The position numbers and the translations under genes are program-made. Under the pieces are notes generated by a model. The model had not been told where the DNA came from and did not search any database. It saw only the letters and a list, made by a program, of their open reading frames with translations. Shown in pieces: positions 23,042-31,806 of a stretch of DNA of 64,000 bases (its first letter is position 1; every line of letters begins with the position of its first letter). Source of the DNA: Cocos nucifera (taxonomy: Eukaryota > Streptophyta > Magnoliopsida > Arecales > Arecaceae); contig QRFJ01002311.1 in the NCBI GenBank assembly GCA_006176705.1, positions 248,001 through 312,000 on the forward strand, read 5' to 3'.

Positions 23042-24830
23042 CAGTTCTAAAGTGTTAGATCTGATTTTAAATTTATTTTTAAATTAGAAAATAAGTAATT
23101 TTAGATGTCACATGAGATGTATCAGATCTAAATTAGAAAAATTAAAATTAAATATTTGAATCTAAGACTAGGAAGATATGCATCGACATAGTTGCCAAAT
23201 AGAATAGTTCTATAGAATAGTCTTTGATGTTTGTAATTTAAATATGATTAAATTCATATTTTAGATCTATTTTATTACTATTTTTTGATATTATAATTAT
23301 TATAAATAACATCTAAAAATAATAAATAAAAATTATTTAATTTTAGACATTGTATGAGATATGAAATAATGCATGTCTAGACTAGTTGTAGAATAGTTCT
23401 ACCATAATTATCTAGATTAGATTTATTTGATTAGATCAATTTAAATATAATTTTTTAGATTATTATAGAAATAATTTAGATTTGAAAATATGCATGATTC
23501 GATACATGAGATGTATGCAAAATAGCCATGATTAAGATCAAATTGTATATGAGAATATACTGATATAGATCTAAAACTAATTTATAGTATTGCATGTTTC
23601 TGATTAAGGCGTTTTCCTCTTGGCCGTCCGGTCATAAGAATGAAGAAGGGTTTTAAAGACCTCTCCTTTCCATCCGATGGGGTGTTCTAATGATGTGTAG
23701 GGGTGCTGCACATTCGTCCTTTAATCAAAAATCCAAAATTTAACTTTCTGTTAAAAATCCTAGATCCTGAAATCCTAGGATTTATTGGCATATATTTTGT
23801 CTTATGAATCCTACTTAATTAAAATTAAGAAGATTATCGGAATATCAATTAGGTCTATAAAATTGAGAAATTTTAGATCTAAGAACATATTCATAATACT
23901 GAGTTCGGGCTTGGTAGCTCAATTAGGTCTAAGCGGTTGATCATAAATCGGAATCAAGATTGGTTAGATGGGATCAATAATGCTTAAATTGACTAGCCTA
24001 ATAGGGATTAAGTCTGGGTCAAGATCAGAGTCACGATCAAGCAAGACCTAATTAGGCTCAGAGGTTAGAGTTGGATTGTGGGCTACCTAATTGGTTTTGG
24101 CTTAATAATTTGGTGCTAAGGTAAGTTTGGCACATTACGACGACTCATGGTTTTTAATTGAAGCTACTCGATCTGAATGCATTTCTTGTATGAGTTATGG
24201 CATATTCCTTTCACGGGTCTCACTTATCTGGCCATATCTGTTGACACAGTTCTGATCTAGGTGGTCAATAATCCGAGCTAACCCATGTTCACTAGTTAGT
24301 TCATAATTGTTATGACTATGACAAGTCTAGTTTAATGAGACCTGAATCAAATCTTCCTAAGAAAAGATTAAGTCTGAGTCTTCCACCATTGTAGATTGCG
24401 GATCCTTTCGGGTTGATTTCTTGGCATAGATACAGTGGCTCAGTTGCACCAAAAAGATTGCAACCATATCTATTAGGCCATTGGTATATGGGCTGGGATG
24501 AGTTGGGCTCAATAATTTCAGATACGGTGAGAGACTCAATTAGGAACCAGTCTATTGCAAATGTGGGTCTGACTTAACTAAGGAGTGGATCAATATTCTG
24601 GATACGGTGAGATTCATGAATTAGAGACCAGTTTGGGTGCACCCATGATTAGAGAATCATTGAACAAGAGTTGTTCACTCATTGGCTATCCATTCATCAA
24701 TAACTGTTCAGGGAGTGATGAGTCAGTTGGTGAGACCGCACCACCCACTAGAAATCATTAACGTTGGAGAATTTTTGATCTCCTATAGGGGAGTGTAGGG
24801 ATCCAAGAAAATATGGGAGCTAACAATCTC
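23042..24830 (+). other. Leader of A1, truncated
   Basis: This noncoding leader aligns with 51278-53060 in B. It keeps landmarks such as AAGGCGTT.TCCT and GGATCCAAGAAAATA, and ends just before where gag would begin. Many one-base indels separate the two. The break at 24830 is abrupt and joins the duplicated transposase segment. Confidence 0.75.
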
Positions 24831-25064
24831 TTGCGGTCGACATCCTCCTTCCAATAAAGCATGTAATCATTGGGACATGCATGTATCTTGGTATAAGTAA
24901 AGCCCAATAGTTCAATAATCTTCGATGCCTCATAATTATTCTTCAAAATTCATGCATCATCTAGAAGAATGTCCTTCAAAAGCTTTAGTATACAGTTCAC
25001 TCCATTATTACTGAATCCATTGGAGCATTTCACATGATACAATCAGATTAAGAACTCAAGCTTT
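24831..25064. repeat. Transposase segment duplicated from 20464-20697, second copy
   Basis: This is the second copy of the 234-bp left flank. On the minus strand it encodes the same transposase piece (YTKIHACPNDYMLYWKED). It leads directly into LTR A2 at the same base as in the first copy. Confidence 0.93.
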
Positions 25065-27353
25065 TGTTAGATATATGTGTCCTAGAAGCCAGAATTGGCT
25101 GACACTTGTAATACACTTCTAGGGGCAAAATTGTAATTATGACTATAATCAATAAAATGGGTTATTTTCTATCACATATGTGTATTTAGTGTCTGTGATA
25201 CATCCTTTGAGTTAATGGTAATGATAATTTATATTTTCAAGAGTTAAAAATTTAAGACATGAATAATCATTATTAACTCATAAAATGCTCCCGACCATAG
25301 GATCATCACGAGGATGGTGATTGATCCGAAAGTTGGTGTACAATCACTTCTTCTTTAGTAGATGAGTCTTAAGTCTATGGTGTGGAGACATCAGAGCGAG
25401 AGTACAGGTACTCGTTAGAGAACGAGGGCACTGAGCGTGACCACCTCGAGTAGTCATTAAGGAGTCTACCTTCTCGTCAATGACTGACTCGATGCTGCAG
25501 TGGTGTGTCTGGTTCTTTGACCTGAGATGCATCGACAGTTCACCTTGAGGGTGTTATAGTTTGACTACACCATTACTCGGTCTCCTAGCCATACGAAACC
25601 CTGAGGTGTATGTTGGCTATAGCATGTTCATTGTAGGAACTGGATTGCATCAAGATGGAATCTATCTACCTCGGTGGTAGAGGAGCAGCCCTATGATGAT
25701 CATGAGAATCAAGTCCAGAAGCCCATGGCCATGGCAGAGTGAAATAATAGAAAGAGTTTCTATTTAGATTTTCACATTGGACTTGAATCGAATGATTACA
25801 TCATATGACAGAAACTAGGGTTTGACGAGTTTACCTTAACCCTAATCTGATCGGGGCTCAAGATAGAAGAACTTAATCACACAGGTAGCTGCACCAAGAG
25901 GTTCACATTCAGCTCTGATGGGTTGCCACCATATACTGCTAGGTGTCACTGGTGGATTTTGGGAGCAATTAGAATGATTTAGATGATCGATCATTCTAGC
26001 TGTTCGAATCAAGAAGAGTTCTGATCCATCGAAAGGAGTTTCGATGATGTCGATGATAGAGATCATGACATATCCCATTACCATATAGAACTGAACCTAA
26101 CTGGGTCACACAAATAAGGGTTTGAATCTGGTGATCATCAATTGAACTGGTCCAGTTCAATTGATCTGAATGAGATTCAATTAGGTTCAAGGAAATCGTG
26201 CTAGCACTCGATTGAACCTAACGTTCTTCTTTTACTATCATAAATAAGTTGTCCTGACTAAGCCAAAGGAGTTTGTGCTCAATCAGAGGCCTTCATATGG
26301 TCTGACTGGAGGTTGTCCAAGTTAGAAAAGGTTGTCTTATTTTGTAAGACATTATCTGCCATTTTTGGTCACCTGCCATTTCTTCGTTCTTTGACTTTGG
26401 TCAAAAGTCTACCTTTGACTGGTCAAATGTTGACCATTGACACTTTGACTTTTGACCACATGTCATGCACCTATTGGAGAGCTGGTGGGGGCCTGTCCCC
26501 CTGCCAGAACCTGGCAAGGAAGAGGGCGCACGCCACCCTTGGCGTGTGCCCAAGTTGGAGGCGCCTAGGAGTCCCTGTTGGACTAGGGACTCCATCTCCT
26601 TTTTGGATTCCGATTAGAGTTCTCTTAAGAGCCAACTTTGACTGATCTTAGGCACCCTCTAAGGAAAAATCTAGGGGACTCTATTCCCACCAATTAGATT
26701 AAGATCAATTTCACAAAGGGTTATGATTGGTTGGGAAGAAGAGGAGTTGGATCACACTTAGTCTATAAATAAGACCCTGCGCCCAACTCAGATTGTATCT
26801 GAAAGTTTGAGAAATTGAAACCCCACACCCCAAGGCTTCCTCTCCCCTCTTCCTCCATGCCTAACCCACCTTCTCCCTCTCCTCTCCACGTCCAAAAGGA
26901 GTTTTGGACCTTGGTTGGTGCGTTCCAGATCAAAGAAAGGCGACTAAAAGCTAGAAGGTTGCGCTGCTGCAAAGGACGACTGCTGATCTTCAAAAGAAGT
27001 TTTGAAGATCCTCCAGATCAGATCCAGATCTAATTTTTGGAGATGTGATAAAGAAGAAGAGGATCTCCAAATCTAGCCTGAGTGGATACCGATAGAGGCC
27101 AGGCACTTGCATGGCTAGATCCAGAACCTTCCGCTGCATACAGGATCATCATCGGATAATAGGATTACCCACTTCAAGGTAAATTAAATCTAATTTAATT
27201 TATCTAAATTTATTTTAATTTCTAAAATAATAATAATCAGATCTAAAATATTTTAGATCTAATTAGGGTCAAAGAAAATTTTTTTTAAAATATATCTCTT
27301 GATTCGATCAGATTTGAACGAACCTGGTCCAGGAAATCAGGATTTTCCCTTCA
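25065..27353 (+). repeat. Family A LTR, copy A2 (solo LTR or 3' LTR)
   Basis: It is 2289 bp, from TGTTAGATAT to TTCCCTTCA. The left flank is GCTTT (25060-25064) and the right flank GCTTC (27354-27358), a 5-bp target duplication with one mismatch. Removing the LTR rejoins the transposase frame (MAKL to EFLI). As laid out, with left flank, LTR and right flank, it has the structure of a solo LTR. A TATAAAT box candidate is at 26764-26770. Confidence 0.88.
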
Positions 27354-27795
27354 GCTTCGCCATCTTTTCACATGCGGGATACAACGAAATATTAGCATCC
27401 TTCATCAACTTACGGACCTTCTTCATATCCTCACTGTTTATCATTCGATCAATCATAGGATCAGACATGGATGTAGATGCACCATCATTATGGACAACAA
27501 ATGAAAAAATATCACAAACCATTTATTTCACTCCCCCTTTAGGTTGATCGCCTCCTTACGGCATGCCCTCACCATGTTGGTCCCAATAAATTTCATAACC
27601 GACTTTAAAGCCATAAATAGTGAGTTGATCATTGACATCTTGACGAGGTAGCCGCGGTCCACCCATACACTTTTTACAAGAACATTGGATCAATCCATGG
27701 TCCCCAAATTTCTCTATAGCATAATCAAAAAATTTTTGAAGTTCAGCCTCATATTCTGGCAAGAGCCTACTAAACTTCATCCACCCCTTATCCAT
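27354..27795 (-). pseudogene. CACTA transposase N-terminus with Transpos_assoc domain
   Basis: It starts at the ATG at 27795. Residues 1-75 read MDKGWMKFSRLLPEYEAELQ, then CSCKKCMGGPRL and YGFKVGYEIYWDQHGE, the transposase-associated domain (PF13963) at the start of plant CACTA transposases. After a stop near 27556 a second frame (27522-27354) gives MIDRMINSEDMKKVRKLMKD and YPACEKMAKLK, leading into the Tnp2 region that continues at 25064 or 20697. The break at 27353 is the LTR A insertion. It is non-functional. Confidence 0.85.
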
Positions 27796-28500
27796 TTTAA
27801 AAATGATGATACTACAAGTAAATCATGTGTGAAACTCAGATTAAATATCATTTTTAGATATGCAATAAATGCATCCTATCACCAACTAATCAGTAAAGAT
27901 AGGTCCTATTCCATTCAAAAATTGTATTAATTCTATAGGTTCATTACAGTAATCAAATGATATGCAACAGGGATCGAATGAAATTTTGGCAGCATTTTTC
28001 CTTAGTTCTCTCATGTAGGGAGAACAAAAGAGAAATACTATCCAAAATTTCATTCAAAATTCTTAGCATACCGTTTGATTACTGTAATTACCTATAGAAT
28101 TATCTATAATTTTCAAACTATCCATATTGAATAATCAATTGATCATTATACATAATTCTCTAATCTATATAATTATATATAACTGTATGGATGTCAGAGA
28201 TTATGTACACTAATCAATTGATTGGTCTATCATTATGCAATGCAATAAATAAAAGCAACAAGATATAAACATCCAAAAAATGTTATGCAATAAATTCTAT
28301 GACATGAATTACATTCATAAATAATTAAGAATGAGCAACAGTCATAGATCCGATCTCTTGCGCGAACCTTGGTGTTAATCCAGAAACCTAAAAGAAGAAC
28401 AAAGTAGATGATGGTGGCACCTTAGGGCTTAAAGTTGGAACCTTAGAGAGATATATCAAATTCTATTCGCTCATAAGCTGAGCCGGTTCTGTACCTGAGA
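27796..28500. other. Region upstream of the CACTA transposase
   Basis: This AT-rich DNA probably contains the transposase promoter and leader on the minus strand. It holds a foldback at 27931-28100 and a second, smaller inverted repeat at about 28132-28225. No coding frame is recognised. Confidence 0.5.
27931..28100. repeat. Foldback hairpin (about 75-bp arms)
   Basis: The left arm (27931-28007) starts TTCTATAGGTTCATTACAGT. The right arm (28026-28100), reverse-complemented, starts TTCTATAGGTAATTACAGT. Both continue through AATCAAA, GAATGAAATTTTGG and TTAGTTCT or TTTGTTCT. The loop is under 20 bp. It could be a MITE fragment or a hairpin in the transposase leader. Confidence 0.82.
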
Positions 28501-28515
28501 TAGCCAGCTTCATGC

Positions 28516-29110
28516 TTGAGACATCCGACTCGGGTCCTCCCCCAACTGGCTCAATCACGACCCAAGCCGGCTCAACAGTATACCGAGTCAGCTCGGTTGT
28601 GTGCCATCCCCTCGATCACTCCCTCTCTTCCTCTCTCAATCTCTCTCGCTGGCGATGGCGGCGAGGCCGAACCCCTCCCTTCCAGCTTTTCCATCTCCCG
28701 ATCTTCCTCTCTCCCTCTTTCGATCTCCCTTGCCGACGAGGTTGGACCCCATCCTTTCCTCTCTCACTCTCTTGATCTCCCTCATCGGCAAGGCTGGACC
28801 CCATCCCTCCCAGTGATGCCGGCGAGCGTCAGACCCCCTCCCTTCCTCTCTCGCTCTCTCGATCTCCCACTCTCCCTCTCTCGATCTCCTTTGTCGGTGA
28901 GGCCGGCCCCCCTCCCTAAAGATGGTGGCAAGGCTGGATCCTCCCTTCCTCTCTCCCTCTTCGATCTTTTCCGTCGGTGATGACAGCGAGGTCGGACCCC
29001 CCCTCCCTCCCACTCTCAGTCTCCCTTGTCGACGGTCGACAAGTGATCAGCCCTTCCTCTCTCAATCTATCGTCTCCCCTCAGTCTCTTCATTTTCTTAG
29101 TTTCAAATCC
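28516..29110. repeat. C/T-rich low-complexity tandem repeat
   Basis: Imperfect repeats of about 60-70 bp combine CTCTCTCGATCTCCC runs with GGCGAGGCCGGACCCC-like words. Open frames occur on both strands in all phases, as expected from biased composition. None encodes a recognisable protein. Confidence 0.75.
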
Positions 29111-29560
29111 CAAAATTGGATCCGACCTTTCGAGATCCATTAGGATCTGGATCGAATACTTTAAGTACAGGTCTATCAGATATTCGGGTTCAGATCCAAT
29201 ACTAGTAATTAAAATTGGATTTAAATTTGAATATCCATATTCTAATCCAAATCCAATTCGTTAACAGATCTAGTTCACAGCCATCGATATGGTACAGTCC
29301 AAGGCTACCGCCACGGTACGACCCAAAAACTATGGCATGCAGATAATTATAATATTTAAAATAAATATTTATAATATTTATTATAAGTATTCTATAAATT
29401 ATTATAAATATACATGATTAATAAATAATACTATAAAATAAAAAAAATTATATTTATGATTATAGAGAGCGGGTCGCACCGAAAGCTCCGAGGGTCGCCA
29501 GCGACGATGCTAGAGAAGGACGACGGCACTAGAGGTAACCTACGAAATAAAAGCAAGATA
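29111..29560. other. AT-rich spacer inside F
   Basis: Degenerate GGATCCGA/GATCTGGATC words run to about 29280. An AT-rich stretch with TATTATAA repeats follows to about 29465. I see nothing coding. Confidence 0.5.
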
Positions 29561-30285
29561 GTGAGATAGAGAAGAGAGAGAGAAAGAAGAAAGAGAGATA
29601 GGGTGGTCGGGGATGCGGGCTAGGGGGAGGGGGCATAGTGATAAGGAGGCTCGGGAGGCACAGTGATAGAAGGGTCGACGATCGAGAGGGAGAGTGTGGC
29701 GGTGGTGGGGTCGGGGGGGGGTGGTGGGGAGGGGCGCCGAGATGGAGGGGCTAGGGTGTGGGGTGTGGTAGGGTGGCAGGGGGGGCAGCCGAGGATAGGG
29801 GAAGGAGGGGCGGCTGAGGGAGGGTGCAGGGTGGCAGGGTCGGGTTAGGGGGTGGCGAGTGGCGGAGAGAGCGGCCGGGGATGGGGGGAAAGAGGGGCGG
29901 CCGTGGGAGGGTGGGGGTTGGATGGGGGTAGGGGGTGGCCGGGGGGCAAGCCGAGGATGGAGGGCTGGGGGTTGGGATGGTAGGATGGCAGGAGGGGCGG
30001 CCAGAGATCGGGGGAAGGAGGGGCGGCCGGGGAGGGGGGGGGGTGGGGCGGCCGGATGGAGGTGGCGGTTTGTGGGGAAGAGCGACCGGGGATGGGGGAA
30101 GGAGCGCTACCGGGGGGAGGGTGGGGGGTGGGGGGCTGGGTGGGGGTTGGGCGGGGAGGGGTGGCTGGGGATGGGCGCCAGAGGGGAGGGGAAGGAGGGG
30201 CGGCACCGATCGAGGGGGAAGGAGTCTCACCAGCGACGAAGAGGAGGGGGAGAGAGAGAGATCGAGCGCACATGGAAGGAAAAAA
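29561..30285. repeat. G-rich low-complexity repeat (potential G-quadruplex DNA)
   Basis: The plus strand starts with GA-rich DNA and becomes strongly G-rich, with many runs of four or more G and repeated GGCCGGGGATGGGGG and GGAGGGGCGGCC words. Frames on both strands are Pro- or Gly/Arg-rich artefacts of composition. Confidence 0.8.
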
Positions 30286-30305
30286 AAATTTGAGGATTTT
30301 TAACC

Positions 30306-30450
30306 TAACCTATGGTAGCGGTTATCGAACCGCTACCCTAGATCTATGGTAGCGGTTATCCAAAATCACTACCATAGATTTAAGGTAGTGGTTCTATAAC
30401 TGCTGCTATAGATCTATAGCAGCGGTTTTTGATAACCACTCCCATAGGTT
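30306..30450. repeat. Internal array of F subterminal repeats
   Basis: Four or so TATGGTAGCGGTT / AACCGCTACCATA palindromic units, like those at the element ends, sit about 1.3 kb inside the right terminus. They border the inverted repeat at 30490-31425. Confidence 0.85.
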
Positions 30451-30489
30451 GAAAATAATTTTTTTCTTATTTTTTTCTAAATATTATTT

Positions 30490-31425
30490 AATTTTAAAAT
30501 TTAATATCCATCTTCATCGTTCATTATCAAAATAATTATCATTAGAGTGTCATTGCAAAAGATCGCCTTGATCCGATGGCCCTAGTTTCATCGATCAAAA
30601 AAATTTAATTTCAATGATCACGAATGATGATACAATGATCTAATAGATGGAGATCTCTGATGGGTCCAAAAATCTGCAACATTAATTTTGATGATGTTAA
30701 TAGCATACTATCAAAATTTTACTTCAATCGGATATCATTATCATGCATCAATTTAGTACGAAATAATTTCGACCGTTAAATTAGAAACAAGCGATTAAAG
30801 GGTTAAATGGCATTCGATTATGAGATAATTTTTTAGTTAAATAATATTTATTATAATTTTAAATATTTTATATGATGATGATAGTAAAATTTAAATTATT
30901 TTCATATAAACTGTTCATGTTAAGCAGATATTGTAAAAGCATGAGCATAACAACTAGTGAAGTTTCAGAATGGTTATCAGGAGACGTATAGTTTTAGATC
31001 ATTCTTCATCTCATAAGTTAAATTTTATAATCACTACCATAAAAAATGATTAAATTAGTAGCCAAGATCATTTATAAAACAAATTATCTCATAATCGGAT
31101 ACCGTTTGGTCCTTTGATCACTCATTTATCATTTAATGATCGAAACTAACCTATACTAAATTGACCAAGATAATGATATCCGATTGAAGTAAAACTTTGA
31201 TAGTACGCTACAAACATCATTGAGATCATCATTATAGATTTTTGGATCCATCGGAGGTCTCTATCTATCAGATCATTGCACCATCATTTATGGTCTTCGA
31301 AATCAAATTTTTCTACTCGATGAAGCTAGGGCTATCAGATCGAGGCGACCTTTTGCGATGACACTCTAATGATAATTATTTAGATAATGAATGATAAAGA
31401 TGAATATTAAATTTTAAAATTATAT
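30490..31425. repeat. Long inverted repeat (arms 345-405 bp)
   Basis: The left arm, about 30490-30834, pairs with the reverse complement of about 31076-31425. Shared words include ATTATCATTAGAGTGTCAT, CAATCGGATATCATTATC and CGATTATGAGATAATTT. Weaker pairing extends the arms to near 30895 and 31019. I see no coding frame. The arms differ at scattered positions, so the structure is not a recent artefact. Confidence 0.88.
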
Positions 31426-31446
31426 AACATTTAAATATATATATAT

Positions 31447-31792
31447 ATATGACAGCGGTTATAATTAACAGCTGCCATAAATAAACTTATAGTAGTGGTT
31501 CCTACTAACCGCTGCTATGGGTCAGACTTATGGCAGCGGTTCATTATAACCACTGCTATAGGTCTAATCTATAGTAGCGGTTATAATGAACCACTGTTAT
31601 AGGTTGACCTATGATAGTGATTTCTTATAATCGCTGCTATAGATCCGATCTATGGCAGCGGTTATCGAAACCACTGCTATAGGTCCGACCTATGACAGCG
31701 GTTAACGAAAACCACTGCCATAGATTTTATGGCAGTGATTTCGAAAATCGCTATCATAGTATGCACTATCATAGGCCTTTTTTGTACTAGTG
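31447..31792. repeat. Right subterminal repeats and terminus of F
   Basis: Repeated TATGGCAGCGGTT...AACCACTGCTATA palindromes spaced about 60 bp apart lead to the terminus CCTTTTTTGTACTAGTG. This mirrors 16568-16925. Confidence 0.9.
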
Positions 31793-31806
31793 GGTGAAGA
31801 TGAAGG
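31793..31806 (+). pseudogene. gag: 14-base remnant of G gag between F and E2
   Basis: GGTGAAGATGAAGG is all that remains of G between the CACTA right end (31792) and the E2 LTR start (31807). Read with its flanks it encodes VKMK, joining LLNIR at 16566 to EEEDKSFLLL at 45387. Confidence 0.8.

Larger units (their letters stand above)
20698..24830 (+). mobile_element. A1: 5' part of a Copia element of LTR family A
   Basis: A 5' LTR (20698-23027) is followed by a primer site and about 1.8 kb of leader, which then breaks off at 24830 into transposase sequence. The leader matches that of B at 51278-53060, but no gag follows. Compared with its relatives it shows many single-base insertions and deletions after 21822, which looks like poor consensus quality. 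Confidence 0.82.
16568..31792 (-). mobile_element. F: CACTA (En/Spm) DNA transposon with decayed transposase
   Basis: The ends are CACTACTATAAAAAAGG (16568-16584) and its near reverse complement CCTTTTTTGTACTAGTG (31776-31792), 15 of 17 bases matching. The flanking trinucleotides are GAT and GGT, a 3-bp target site with one mismatch. Palindromic subterminal repeats lie at both ends. The transposase is on the minus strand. Family A LTR sequence is inserted in the transposase (20698-27353). Without it the element is about 8.6 kb. It is inserted in the gag of G. Confidence 0.9.

Noticed and set aside
24758..24946. Separate minus-strand transposase frame
   Set aside because: It is the duplicated 234-bp transposase segment running into A1 leader sequence, not a second gene.
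28512..29264. Several overlapping Pro/Ser/Leu-rich frames on both strands
   Set aside because: C/T-rich low-complexity DNA opens all frames. No codon-position signal or domain is visible.
29663..30352. Overlapping Gly/Arg-rich and Pro-rich frames up to 159 codons
   Set aside because: These come from the G-rich repeat; many phases on both strands are open at once, so there is no evidence of a gene.
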